Origin: Phallusia mammillata
Lineage: Eukaryota > Chordata > Ascidiacea > Phlebobranchia > Ascidiidae
Reading direction: 5' to 3'
Assembly: GCA_003260075.1 (NCBI GenBank)
Contig: QLIY01000539.1
Location: 37,114-101,113 of the forward strand
Length of the DNA: 64,000 bases
Below, piece after piece: positions 1-13,300 of the stretch; the stretch's first letter is position 1; each line of letters opens with the position of its first letter. Both the position numbers and the translations under genes were made by a program. The notes beneath the pieces were generated by a model. That model saw only the letters and a program-made list of their open reading frames with translations, ran no database searches and was not told where the DNA came from.

Positions 1-1775
1 GCAATAGGGGGGGGGGCCAGGAATGAGCTTGCCATCATTAAATCAAGTTGTTGCGCTTTTAACATATGCTCCGCTGTAGCTGAAAATTTCCCGCTCATAT
101 TCAGCAATAAATCTGTCAAGACACATAAAAGTTGCGTTAATAGTGCGTTGCTGACAGAAATCGTACGAATTTGTGAGCGCTTCCTCAAGTTTCGGAAAGC
201 ACATGTGAATACTTTATAAAGCAGATTTAAATGCGCGAATATATTTTGATGTCGCATTGTAAAACAGTGGTCCTAATATATGGGGGGGGGGCCTAGAGAA
301 AATGTTTCGATAACTATAAAAAGTTTAACATGTGGAATTCAGCGCAGTGATGTTTTTTAGTGCAGTCGTTCGTTTAATATCAAAGAAAGCGAACTGAAGC
401 GGTGCATGTTGTACAATTCAAAACGTTTCTGTTACTTTTTCGTATTCAGTAATTAGATGAGGTGATTAGAAGGTAACTGGGTGGCAATGAAAAAAAACTA
501 AAAAGTACTGTTTATATGTATTTTACTGATTTACATACACTGCGTTATAATTAATAAACTGGAAACAAGTCCGATTTAGACAGTAAATAGAACATCTAAA
601 ATGTGTTACAATATGTCTAGTGTTTGGGAATAGCAAAAAAATCATGCCCTTAAAGAAGTTGGCACCTTTGGTCTGTGGAAAGTTCGGTGCATCCACGTAA
701 AAATCGACTTTCAGCATTTGAAACTTACTTAAGCATTTGGGGGGGGGGGAGAAAATATTTCGATAACTGTAAAAAGTTTAACATGTGGAATTCAGCGCAG
801 TGATGTTTTTATAGTGCAGTCGTTCGTTCAATATCAAAGAAAGCGAACTGAAGCGGTGCATGCTGTACAATCCAAAACGTTTCTGTTACTCTTTCGTATT
901 CAGTAATTAGATAAGGTGAATAGAAGGTAACTTGGTGGCAAGGAATTAAACTCAAAAGTACTGTTTATTGGGGGGGGGGTACTGTTTATTTGTATTTTAC
1001 TGGTTTACATATACTGCGTTATAATTAATAAATTGGAAACAAGTCCGATTTAGACAGTTTTGGTACAATATGCCTAGTTTTTTGCAATAACAAAAAAAAA
1101 TCATGCCCTTGAAGAAAGAAGTTGGCACCTTTGGTCTGTAGAAAGTTCAGTGTATCCACGTAAAAATCGACTTTCAGCATTTGAAACTTACTTAAGCATT
1201 TGATGAAGATGCTTGATAATCACCTTCATTTTATGATCTGGGATGTTCATCCGTGCAAATATATCAGGCAGTTTTACTGCAAAACCAAATAGTCAGAATT
1301 TGGGTGACAAGAAGGGCAAAATAAACCTACCAAATAATCTAAGAAAATGATGAATTCCGTAAATCATAGAACACGGCACATTGGCGCCATCTGATGGCCG
1401 ATAATCTTGAGAAACTAGTTTCCACTTCCATACCTAAACCAAAGGGGGGGGGGTATTTGGGTGGCAAGAAGCGCAAAATAAACCTACCAAATAATCGAAG
1501 AAAATGATGAATTCCGTAAATAATAGAACACGGCACATTGGCGCCATCTGACGGCCGATAATCTTGAGAAACTAGTTTCCACTTCCATACCTAAACCAAA
1601 GGGGGGGGGGAATTGGAGATCGGGCCCGAATCGTTTTTGAGAGGCCCGTTAAGGCCCGACGTATTTGATTGACAGGCCTATACATTGAAGACTCAGGAAA
1701 GACCTATTAGCTAGTTAAATTTATTTAAAAAAATACTGACACAGAGTGTAAAGACTGGCCCGAATCAAGCCCGCT

Positions 1776-1834
<59 letters not shown>

Positions 1835-1950
1835 GGCCCGAATCAAGTCCACTTTTTCAAAGAAAGCTAAGCCCCAACCAGGACCGACTACAACTCTGCT
1901 GCGCCGGGACATCTTTATAACGTTTACCTAACACGTTGATGTACAAAATG
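1..1950. other. gene-free duplicated stretch with G tracts
   Basis: No supported gene. It consists of two tandem near-duplicates (about 294-738 with 750-1200, and about 1297-1443 with 1454-1600) plus seven G tracts at 7-16, 282-291, 739-749, 970-979, 1444-1453, 1601-1610 and 1776-1833. Both copies of the second duplicate end in a 10-G tract. The short open frames here are not conserved between the copies in a coding manner. Confidence 0.7.
1776..1833. repeat. 58-base uninterrupted G run
   Basis: Far longer than the 10-11 base tracts elsewhere. It is flanked by two copies of ggcccgaatcaag (left at 1758-1770, right just after the run). The surrounding sequence contains degenerate cggg/gggccc motifs. 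It may be a genuine poly-G microsatellite or a run-away version of the junction tracts. Confidence 0.85.
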
Positions 1951-1959
1951 CGAACCTGT

Positions 1960-2057
1960 GAAAGTTGAACAGCTCGCTTTACATCATCACCAGCACTTCC
2001 AACATATGCTTCCTGGCACATTTCAGTCGGCGTTATTTTGTCCGATGTGCAACTGTA
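1960..2057 (-). CDS. possible orphan exon
   Basis: On the minus strand, GTGTTTAG precedes an open stretch (SDKITPTEMCQEAYVG, then DDVKRAVQLSQ) that ends at a good donor-like CAG/GTTCGC. The composition looks coding. I cannot link it in phase to the MSL3-like gene and do not recognise a family. Confidence 0.25.
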
Positions 2058-2528
2058 TCTAAACACGTTGAATGTTGTGTTACAAAATGATAAAGTAAAT
2101 AAATTAACAAATCTGGCTTAAAACTAGTGATACACCGAACTCGCCAAAGATTTTGTTTAGTGTTCTAATAAGGACAACTTTTAAAAAAGTCGACATGATA
2201 AAAAATAGATTATTTTAATACCTGTCTTTTTGCCGACATAAAAGAGGCAAAGGGGAATTTGAACCATGATCCTGAATATGCACTCCATGTTTATGATTAG
2301 TTGGTGGACGTAAAAATACTACTGTTTTAACAGAAATTGCTACATCGTTTTGCGGCTTGTCTTGCACCAGGTTGTGTGAAGCTGAACAGCAAAAAGTATA
2401 TTAATGGTTACCAATAAAACCAACAAGATGCCATACTTCGATCTACAGCCGCTGTTTCGGTTTCCGTTGTGTTGCTCTCTGGCGACATCGGTGGTGAAAT
2501 CTAAAAAAATGCATAATAGTGATAAAAA

Positions 2529-2766
2529 GGTTTCAGTTTTAAACGAGAGAAAGTGGTTATGTATTCCATCTATCACCACATCTGTATTTTTTGTGGGCTT
2601 GACAGGGCTAACTGTATATATAGAGTCAAACCTGACTACGGAGGGGGGGGGGGAAGGTTTCAGTTTTAAACGAGAGTGGTTATGTATTCCATCTATCACC
2701 ACATCTGTATTTTTTGTAGGCTTGACAGGGCTAACTGTATATATAGAGTCAAACCTGACTACGGAG
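2529..2766. repeat. 114-bp tandem near-duplicate around G11
   Basis: Left copy 2529-2642, tract 2643-2653, right copy 2654-2766. The copies differ by a four-base indel (agaaagtgg versus agagtgg) and one G/A change. They contain no recognised gene. Confidence 0.85.
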
Positions 2767-2849
2767 TCCGACACTTTGTAGTTTGATTACCTCACTGCAG
2801 TTGCAAGTAGAAACTATTATTCATTTATAAGTCGTAATAAACAAAAAAA

Positions 2850-2884
<35 letters not shown>
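2850..2884. repeat. 35-base G run abutting the last MSL3-like exon
   Basis: The run directly truncates an open coding exon of the minus-strand gene (codons read on as Pro). The sequence left of it (acaaaaaaa) is non-coding, so this is a likely mis-join or collapsed gap. Confidence 0.85.
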
Positions 2885-5800
2885 CTCAGGTGAGTATAGG
2901 TGGTGTGACAATCGGCTTGATCTTCGCCGTCCTTGAGAATCATTTGCCAATCCAGTGCGATCCAACTTTGGCTGGTCAGGAATTAAATACATGTGAGTTT
3001 CTTCTATGATTTGCTCCTCGGCTGTTTTTTTCCTGCAAACAAGCAAAATTGTGAGGTGAGGAGTCACATCCCCTGACGGTTATGTGGATTTGTGGCAGTA
3101 AACTTTTCATAACTCTTATCTAATGTTTAGAACTGACTTAGTGACAAAGTTAGGTGTTCTTGGCTATTATGAAAGCAAGCTTTGATCTAATCTATTAGCC
3201 AAAGCAGTATCACCAAATACTTGTTATAATTTATTTCAACAACTTTTCTCGTTTTTAGTCTGCAATGTGTCCAGTGAAAAAAAAACTAGTTTGAAGTTTG
3301 GAACTATTACTTTAAAAAAAAATAACACAACTTCTCCTTCCCCAGAAAACATACATAACAAAAGAACATGGGCTTTGTCATTATTTAAGATATTAGTATT
3401 ACAAAACTGTTAATCAAAGCAGCAAGTACCAACTAAAATGATGAAAGCTGTTCCCTTTGTCACCGTTAATTAGTTTCTTACCTAGGCTTTCCTTTCGCCA
3501 AAGGTGACAGCTTCTTTTTCTTGTTACTTGTAGTAATAGGCTGAGGTTCAGCTACTGGAGCTGGTGTACATACATGTATGAAGTTAAACATTTATTTGAA
3601 AGGTACAAGAAAATAAATTTGGAAACCTTTTATCACAGGTTGTTCCACATTAGAAGCAGTATTATTATCTTTGATTGAGCCCCCTTTTAAAGGTGTTGTC
3701 TCAACAACTGGTTTTCTAAAAAAAGTAATAAAAATTGTTGTTTTAATTACCCCAATATTGTTACCATTTGGGAAAGCACATTTTATTTCATAAACATCAT
3801 TAATTTTTGGGTTAAATTAGAATTGTGCCAAATGAGTCTAAAAAAAGTGTTTGTCATTTAAGCTAAATTTACACCCAAACAGAACAACAAATCAAAACAG
3901 GTTGCAAATTTGTAAACATAGTGCGGTGGAACTATAGCAAGATACAATGCATAACAAGGTACCACACCTTGGTTCTTCTTGTTTACAAGGTTTACTTTCG
4001 ATAACAGCTTTGGCAGCAAGGTCTTTACATTGATTTCGTTCACAGTAATACAGCAAAATAATGGGCAGCATGAAATCGAAAACAATTCGAATGTCTTCAC
4101 ATGTTTCTTTGCACAAATTTAGGCTGAAGAACAATATAAATTGTTAATGTATAGTTTACAAATGCTGCATTTTAAACAGCACCAAAAAGAAAAGGGAAAG
4201 ACATTTATTTGGACTGTTTCTCTAAAACAACAAAACCGACACATAAAAATGTTTCACTGTTATCGGCTTGATATTTGTTTTCACTGTATTCCATAATAGA
4301 ATATTTCATCTGATAAATCTGTTAAATATTTTACTTTTTGTCTGGAGGTGGAGTTTCCATAGAAGTTTGAGATACTTTGAGGTGCTTTTCTGATGATGGC
4401 AGGTAGGCAATGTTGAGGGCAAAATATTTCACATAATTTTCTAGGATCTGAACAATATTGAGCTTGGCAGGCAATTCAACCAACTGCAGAAAAATAAAGA
4501 AACACAATTAAAATTGCTCCCATGTTTTTAAAGAGCAAAGCACTATACAGGATCCTAGATGTACTGTGCTTCAGTAATTCAACATTAAGCACCAATATTT
4601 TTTATTGATTGCATAGTCAAAACCTGAAAAAAAAATTCTCCTTGCACACATGTAGTTTCAACCACCTGCAAAACCTTTAAGAGCATACCAAAAAGCAAAA
4701 GAGACAAAGCTAATCAATTTGCAACGGGAATCTCAACAAACAGATCATTTAAAAAAAATAGTAGTCAGTTACCATATTTCTGTTCTTCACCATGATGGCA
4801 TCATCCTGTAGTCTCTGTAGAAGTGAGTAAGGAATGTCAATTTGCAGTGGCTTTCTTGTAAACATAACAGGAGTAGGTGGTGCAGATTGCATAGTTGTTA
4901 CATCAGGGAAGAAAGTTTCATTACTGCATCCAGGTGTATCATCACTTTTTTTTGAAGTTGCAGTTGATCTGCGCCTTCTTCGCTTCTAAATGTATGTAAT
5001 TACATTAGGAAAATAAAGGACCTGAATGGCACAAATTTTGATGTACAAATCATTCTGGATATTTGCATTATTCACTAGAATATGTAATAAATCAGCATTT
5101 TTCTTGACAAGTGATATGTTAGGGACTAACAGTCCTGAAAGAGATTATGTGAATAACTGGTATGCAATTAACCAGATTTGTATCAACTTTGACAGCAAAA
5201 AGGGTTAACTGACACACAACATACAATTTGTGGAGATTGGCAACTGCTGTCAGATTCTGCCATGTCATCAGGCAGAAGCGTTCTCATTTGATCACTGGGG
5301 GGGGGGCAGATTATGTGAATAACTGGTATGCAATTAACCAGATTTGTATGAACTTTGACAGCAAAAAGGGTTAACTGACACACAACGTACAATTTGTGGA
5401 GATTGGCAACTGCCGTCAGATTCTGCCATGTCATCAGGCAGAAGCGTTCTCATTTGATCACTGTTGATACTGCAGTCGGAATCTGCAAAACATTTAGAAA
5501 AAACTCGAAACATTGTTTGTTTATTTGCATGTTGTGTCGTAATACCTGACGACTCATCATCAGGTGGGGGATTTTTCAACACACTTGCAACACCAGGAAG
5601 ATGGACTTTTTTCCGGCCATGTACCTTTCTGTAAATGCAAACCTTGTTTTTATTGCCAATACTTTTATTGTATATTAGTAATTGCATACAATTGTCGAAT
5701 TGCTCTTCTTGCCAACTTTCTCTGCAACTTCTTGTTTTCTTCATTGTTTTTTAGAACATAAGTCTCGTCTGCCCATCGGTCCCATGCACTGTTCCAACCC

Positions 5801-6202
5801 TAATGGAAATAACACACAAACAATTGCTGAAAATGTGGCGAGTGAAACCACCTTGAAATTGATGCATGCTGTTATTGCTGTAGGTGTGTTTAAGGTTTGT
5901 ATACAATAAAGTTAAAAACAAAAATTCATACCTGAAAATGAACCTTGTATTCTGGCTCCTTTTTAGACTTTCCATCTCTGACAAAGTCAACATCAAGAAT
6001 CTATTTGAGCAAATTTAAAATGGTAAATATTAAAAAAGTGTTTACACTTTCAGTTATTGTAAACTAAAATACTAAATGAAGGTAATCTTCTATAAACAAT
6101 TAACCTAATGAAACATACCTTTGCATCATACAGAACTCGTGCTTTGGATCTGTCCGGCTCAAAGCATAGCACACGTTCACCAACTGCAAACTTGGGTTTC
6201 AT
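2885..6202 (-). CDS. MSL3: MSL3-like chromodomain/MRG-domain protein, 3' end missing
   Basis: Chromatin reader of the MSL/MRG15 family; in animals MSL3 is a subunit of the MOF histone H4K16 acetyltransferase complex (family knowledge). I joined 11 exons with GT-AG borders and matching phases: 6119-6202, 5932-6000, 5690-5799, 5546-5628, 5391-5482, 4773-4985, 4335-4483, 3968-4123, 3627-3715, 3482-3560 and 2885-3032. The ATG at 6202 begins [17 protein letters not shown]. Residues 1 to about 88 form a chromo-barrel ([37 protein letters not shown]). The MRG domain starts near residue 165 ([56 protein letters not shown]) and has a low-complexity Lys/Pro insert. 424 codons are present. The last exon runs straight into a 35-C tract on this strand, so roughly the last 100 residues expected for the family are not found. 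Confidence 0.9.
5142..5462. repeat. 155-bp near-duplicate around G10 in MSL3-like intron/exon
   Basis: Left copy 5142-5296, tract 5297-5306, right copy 5307-5462. Differences are single substitutions (tcaactttg versus gaactttg, tatgtt versus tacgtt), about 3 percent. It spans an intron-exon border. Confidence 0.85.
5225..5297 (-). pseudogene. partial duplicate of the MSL3-like exon 5
   Basis: A second copy of the 3' part of the exon at 5391-5482, including its donor site (ATT followed by GTATGT). It is cut at its 5' side by a G tract on the plus strand. It differs from the full copy by single bases, for example Ser for Gly in the AESDSSCQS stretch. It lacks its own acceptor and is probably an allelic copy left in the assembly. 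Confidence 0.8.
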
Positions 6203-7349
6203 TCCACAATGTTAAGGATTGATATAAAGAAACAATCTTTAGTTTATTGAGTGTAAGACCACATACACTTTGTTCTTTAACTTATATCCGTTGCGTTGTG
6301 CAAATATAACTACAATGTTTTGATATTTCTGAAAATAAGCAAGCAAAATAATAATGTTTTTCAAAGCAATGCAAAGTGCGCATTTGCGACACATGGTACA
6401 CCAAAACACTAAATAAAAAAGTTGCAGATCACTTGTATTTTGATAAAGTTAGATAATGAAGAAAACGCATTGTCTCGTGTGTCATTGTCCAAGCTTTTGG
6501 TTTCAGTTAATACCACTTCTAAAGTTTTCGCTTGGCATTTCTCCGCTTGGCAAAATTCCCCAGAGACAAATAAATTCGTACGTCTCCGCTAGGTGTCAGT
6601 GCGCGCATATAAATTTTTGGACGCCAAAACAAATTGTTAGTTGTTCTGGTAACGTGACGCTTGCAATGACGTTATGTGTAAATTTGGACTTGCATTTTGT
6701 CAGATTGTCAGGCAGCGGTTGGCACGTTTTGTTCCAATGCTATAAAATGTTTTTATGTCCTAATTTATGGGTATTGACCTTGCTGCTGCCTGTTATTGGT
6801 TCATTAAGTTCAGCTATTCTTATTGTATATTCGTGATTTTTCACTTGAACAGTCAACACACTCAACAGATACACATTTAAAGATATTGCAGTAAAAGTAA
6901 CGTAATACATCAAAAACAGAAATATTTTGGATTTTAAAAGGGGTTCTTGACTAGCCTTTTTTGAAAAGGGGTCAACAAGCAAATGAGCAAAGCACCTAAT
7001 GGCATATTTAGCTAAAAACAATGTTCAGTAAATTGGCATGTTTTCGTGTTCGTTTTGAAGTTATATTTTGTGTCCATCGCTTTTGCCCTTCCTTACAAAA
7101 ATGATCAGTAGTCACTAAACTTTGACATACTTATTTACAGCCTTGAACTTTGGGGGGGGGGTGTGTTTGTTTTGAATTTATATTTTGTGTCCATCGCTTT
7201 TGCCCTTCCTTACAAAAATGATAAATCAGTAGTCACTAAACTTTGACATACTTATTTACAGCCTTGAACTTTGTTAACAGTTCAGATATAACATGATTTT
7301 TTTTACAGAAAAACATTGGAGTTTATTATAACAATGATTTGATTCAAAC
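6203..7349. promoter_or_regulatory. head-to-head interval between MSL3-like and NEK1-like start codons
   Basis: About 1.15 kb separates the two divergent start codons, so it probably holds both promoters and 5' UTRs, perhaps as a bidirectional promoter. I see no convincing TATA box. A duplicated segment with a G tract (7053-7272) lies within about 300 bases of the NEK1 ATG, so the real spacing is probably about 110 bases shorter. Confidence 0.45.
7053..7272. repeat. near-duplicate around G10 upstream of NEK1
   Basis: Left copy about 7053-7151, tract 7152-7161, right copy about 7170-7272. One four-base insertion (aatg atca versus aatgataaatca) separates the copies. Confidence 0.85.
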
Positions 7350-10300
7350 ATGGATAAATATATTAAGGTGAAAAAAATTGGTGAGGGGTCATTTGGCAAA
7401 GCAATACTGGTAAAACAAAAGGATAATGGAGAGCAGTTTGTTGTCAAGGTACTTTGTATTTATTTTTGATTTTCTTTATATGAGAATCTGTTAATCTTTA
7501 ATTTTTAATGCCATCAACTATAACATTCAAATTTGGTTTAGGAAATTGGAATTTCCCAAATGAAACCCAAAGAGCGAAATGAAGCAAGAAAAGAAGTTGC
7601 AGTTTTATCAAAAATGAGGCATCCAAATATTGTGCAATATGTGGAATCATTTGAAGGTTGGTGCATTTTGTTTATTGGGTTTATATTTCAATGCGATTGG
7701 CTCAAAAATTTAAATTTGTGAATTTCTGGGGAGTTTGTCATGCGCTGTTTGCTAAAATAAGCATAAAACAATTTTAGTATAACAACCTTGATGTTCTACC
7801 TTTTAATTTGTGTCTAACTTTTCAGCTCAGAACTTGCTTGTAAGAAACTATTTGCACCTACAAAATTCAAAAACAAATTATGTCAATGAAATTTAAACTA
7901 ATTCATATAATTTTCTAAATTTACAGAAAATGGCCAACTATACATTGTGATGGAATACTGTGAAGGTGGTGACTTGTATGCTTTAATCAATAAGCAAAAA
8001 GGAGTTATGTTTAACGAAAGACAGGTCCTTGACTGGTTTGTTCAGATTTGCCTGGCTCTGAAACATGTTCATGACCGAAAGATCCTTCATCGTGACATAA
8101 AAACATCAGTAAGTCTTGTTTATCACTATATTAGAGGAAATAACTATTTTTGAAACTTGCTGATTATTTTGTTAGGACATTTTCTCATGACTGTTGTCCT
8201 TTGTTTCTGCTCTGTGACAAACATATTCACAATCAGAATTTATTAAAATTGTGCATAATTATAAACATTAACACTGTTGGCAACATTACATTATAATGTT
8301 ATTGGGGGGGGGGTTGTGTCTAATTATAAACATTAACACTGTTGGCAACATTACATTATAATGTTATTAGTGAAAACATTGTAACAAAGGATGATTCATA
8401 GTCTACTGGCCACATGATTAAGTTTTCTAATGGTTATGTCTCATCAAATTATTTATGGATGTTAATAATGTGTGCTGTTTTGGCAGAACATATTTTTGAC
8501 TCGAAAAGGCTCCATCAAGCTTGGTGATTTTGGAATCGCAAGGGTTCTTAATAACACAATGGAATTGGCAAGAACCTGTATCGGTAAAGCAGTAAATATA
8601 ATATATATATATATTTATTTTTCTACTAGCTGTGTAGACAGTAAAAGGTGTAAAACCAATAATAGTCTTCAGAAACCTCAGTTAATTGGGGGGGGGGTTA
8701 TTTTTCTACTAGCTGTATAGAAAGTAAAAGGTGTAAAACCAATAATAGTCTTCAGAAACCTCAGTTAATTTTTCGGTTTTTGTTTAATGGTTGAGAAAGA
8801 CTTGCAAATATCTTGTTGTTAAACCTAGGTACTCCGTATTACCTCAGTCCTGAGATTTGTGAAAACAAACCTTACAACAACAAGAGTGACGTTTGGGCAC
8901 TTGGCTGTGTTGTTTATGAGATTCTAACTTTAAAACATGCTTTTGAGGCAGGAAACATGAAAAATTTAGTTCTTAAAATTATCAGGTATGTTTGTTATAC
9001 TTGTCTATGGTAACTTTTTAAAACAAAACATTGATTATAATATAAATATTTATTGAAAAATTGTTGATTGTTTTGTTGCATAATTTTTATCAATCGTTTC
9101 AATTTGTTTTCTATTTAACATTTTTATTACAAATAAGAAATATTGTGAATATTCAATGTTTACTAATTTTATAGTTTCTAAATTCTTTTTTTTGTTAGGT
9201 TCTGTAGTGGTTGTAAAATTCAAATTATTTTTCTCTAAGGTACTTTATAGTTTGGCATTATTGTCCATTCGTTGAAAAGATTGTTGATACTTCAAACTGT
9301 TGTTGATATTGTAATTCTGGTGTTAGCAACCGAAACCCTTATAAGTTTAAATCACCATCACAGTATTGCCACTTGATATGAAATAGATCAATACATCTGT
9401 TTTGATTTCACCATCCAGGGGGGGGGGGAAAAAGCCCTAAGTTTTAATCACCATCACAGTATTGTTACTTGATATGAAATAGATCAATACATCTGTTTTG
9501 ATTTCACCATCCAGCTGTTTTGAGTAAAATTCCCTTGTGTGGGATAGAAACTGTTTTCCATGTGGTGCAACCTGTCAAGGGTTACATAGTAAAGGCTCAT
9601 GTCCCTGTACAGTTTTTCCTTTTCATTCAGTTGAGTAAACATGATTTCTCTTCACTTGGTACAGCTGCTGCATTTTTGGCCAGTTCTCCCCGCGTTGTAT
9701 TATTTTAGCATACTGGCAACTGCCAGGTTATTGCAGCAGTGTACTGTTTTTTCTAGCCCTATAATGTGTTAACATGTTTGTTGTGTTATTTCTCAGTGCC
9801 AATTGGCAAAAAAATGTATTTAAATTAAAATCTTCCATTGCCTTACAATTGGCACTTTATTGTTTGCAGAGGATCATACCCTCCAGTTCCTTCTCGTTAT
9901 TCCTATGATCTCCGTTCCTTAGTCTCACAACTGTTCAGGAGAAATCCAAGGGAGCGCCCTTCAGTGAACAGTATCTTGAAGAAGAGTTTTGTTGCCTCAC
10001 TCACTGTGAAATTCCTGTCACCAGAGCAACATGAATCAGAATTCAGTCACACTGTTTTGCATAAAGCACAACGTAAACCTCCAAGCCGACCTGCTAGTGC
10101 TGCTAATAGATATCAACCTGTTGCTGGTTAGTGTATTGTTTATGTTTAAAAGCATGATTTAGCAGTGGTTAGATGACTTTCTAGTTACGTAAGAAATGAT
10201 AAATCGTAGTCAGATCAAAAACTGGCAAGTCGTTAATTTTTTGCCGAGAAAAAACTTGGTGAAAAAACAATTAAGCAAAAACACAGTCTTGCAGAGGAAA

Positions 10301-13300
10301 TTTGATTAAATTTTGGTTTGAATTATTGCACATATTTTTTAAGCTAACCTTCACCACAGCCTTTCGACCACATAAAATCACATAGCTAATCATTCAGTGT
10401 GTCATTTTTATGTCACCTATTTGAAAACATTCATTGTATACTTTGCAAATGTCTTTTAGTTGTGCATGTTTATATTGATATCAAAATCTATTGCAATTGC
10501 AGAAAAGCGGTTGAAAAATCTTGAGGTTCGAGGGGCACCAATTAATGCAAGAAATCAACAAATTGCTGCAGCATATGGCCCCTCGGTGGCAGCAAAGAGG
10601 CAACCCCGTCAAAATGTTGGACGACCTGCAAAAGTTGAAAATGCCCAACGAGCAGTAAATGGTGTCTTGGAGGTTTGTTTCACATACACACACTATAAGC
10701 AATATTGTGTTGTTTATATGTGAAAAGTAATTTCATTTTCTTCAGCAGAGACGCCAGCAATTGATTGAGGAACAACAGCAAAGAAAGGAAAAGATCCTGG
10801 CTGAGAAAAAGAAAAGACTGGTAAGGTTTATACATACTTTGACCATGTGTAAGAATTCAATTGCTGATGCATTTTTGGAACACTATATACGGATCTGTTC
10901 ATAAGTTTAATGGTGAAAATAACGGCCCAAATAGATGTAAAAAGCGACATGCTTTATTGTTCAAACGTTTCGGCAAATGCTNACAAACTTGAAAAGGGGG
11001 ACCGGTAAATGAATACCTAGTGTGTAGTGATGTTTCTATTAGTAGTTTTTCAAGTTTTGTTTTATTGGTTTTCTATAGGCCTGGAGCTGCAAATGTTGCT
11101 GCACCATTTGCTGCCCAAGGATTGAACAAAGTCAGAGAAGCATGGGAAGAAAGAAACAAAGCACAAAATGCAATTCTCAATGCACAAGTTAACAGGTTGT
11201 TTGTTTATAATAGCAGGCAATGTTTGTTGGTTGGTAAATATCATAACATGGCTTAGAAATGTTGACCTGAAAACCAGAGATGTTGTTTGGACAAATTCGC
11301 TTTTCTAACCATGTGTGAAAGGGCTGTGGGTTTCTGTAGGTGACTTTTTGAGTAACACATGGCTAAATTTTTGTAACATAATTCAAATGTGGGGGGGGGG
11401 GATGCATTTTTGTTATGTGTAAAAATATTTAAAAGCATGTGCCCAAGTCACAAGTGGATTTTAGGAGCTGAAGTTTTTTGTGTGTGACCTGTTGTGGTGG
11501 TATGACATTGCAGGAAGATCTTCAGAGAAGACAGAAGGAGAGAGCACAAAAGAAGTATGAAGATCAGTTGAAAAAGGATCGTGATGCAGCTCGTTTCATG
11601 AATTTGCAGAGATCTGCTGAGATGCTTGACGACAAAATAGAAGTTTCTAAAAAAGAGGTGCTTTTTGACAAAAATGTAAATTTGTTAATCTTGTGTTAAA
11701 CACAAGATATCACATCATCAAAGGCAGGATCCTAAAGTGTGTTGTTTAATAGTGAGTTACCAAGCCATGACAAGCCTTAGTTTTTCAATTTTTCTTGAGT
11801 ATATTTTTGTGTTGTTTGTATAGAATTCTAATCCAGCAGTTGCTGCCAGAAATCGTCCTATTTCAGCTCCTCCACAGCGTGAAGGGTACAGCAAATATCA
11901 TGAGTATCTTGACAAACTTGAAAAGGGGGACCGGTAAATGAATACCTAGTGTGTAGTGATGTTTCTATTAGTAGTTTTTCAAGTTTTGTTTTATTGGTTT
12001 TCTATAGGCCTGGAGCTGCAAATGTTGCTGCACCATTTGCTGCCCAAGGATTGAACAAAGTCAGAGAAGCATGGGAAGAAAGAAACAAAGCACAAAATGC
12101 AATTCTCAATGCACAAGTTAACAGGTTGTTTGTTTATAATAGCAGGCAATGTTTGTTGGTTGGTAAATATCATAACATGGCTTAGAAATGTTGACCTGAA
12201 AACCAGAGATGTTGTTTGGACAAATTCGCTTTTCTAACCATATATAACACTTTTTGAGTAACACATGGCTAAATTTTTGTAACATAATTCAAATGTTCCC
12301 TTGACAGAAATAGTGTGTCATGTCATAACATGACATAACCGTTGGTAACTGCCATTGCAGAGATTTTTCACACTGATAATCAAATTTTATGGAGTAACAC
12401 TGTACTTACAATGAATTAAGTAAAAAAAAATTCTGCATTTTTGAAACAACGATGTGCAAAATGAGGAAAAGTTTTAGTGGGGGGGGGGCAATTTTTTTCT
12501 GCATTTTTGAAACAACGATGTGCAAAATGAGGAAAAGTTTTAGTGTTTTTTTTTCTTACTGATTGTTGTTTTAGGGAAGCTGGAGAAAATGCAGCAAACC
12601 GGGCACAGGTAGTGAATGAATACTTGCAGCGAAGACAAGAGGCACTGTATAATAAACAGAAGGGAAATAATGATATATATGGGGTGGGTTATCAAGTATA
12701 AATCCTAACTACAGTTACCTCTTTTTTAATTATTTTCAATTTATAACCTGGATAAAATTGTGAAAATGTTAATTTAGGTCCAGCAATATATTATGTGTCC
12801 TGGTTACATTATTAAATAAATTTCGAATAGAATTGAATTGAATTCCAAAATTATAGAACCGAAAATTCAATCAAGCTAAAGGTGGAGTGGCTGCTGCTCT
12901 TCAACCATATTCTGCAAAATCAAAAGGTACAACAATAAAATACAAAGTCAAAACCTGTTTCTTTTGATGTGATGTAAAGCCTTTGCTTCGAAATTTTCGC
13001 AGCGCATGTTCGGTTACTTGTGATTGAGAAACACAAGTGATGTGCAAGTTTTATTTATCTTAAACATTCTAGTCATCTTTTTGCTTGTTGGGTTGAGCTT
13101 TTAAGTTTGATTCTACTTTTACAGTTCAAATGAACAGTGCAGATGAGTTCATGCTATCGTCACCAATAAGTTTTTAGCCAACTCACCAACAAAATATTTT
13201 TATTTTTAAATAGCCATAATGCTCTGCCAACTCTGCAGTGTTTTGCAAAAACTGAGTACCGTATATACTCGCGTATAGGTCGCAACTTTTTTCCTTATAT

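Noticed and set aside
2340-2781. Open frames on both strands with an internal repeat
   Set aside because: The repetition comes from the duplicated 114-bp segment; composition and splice context are not coding.
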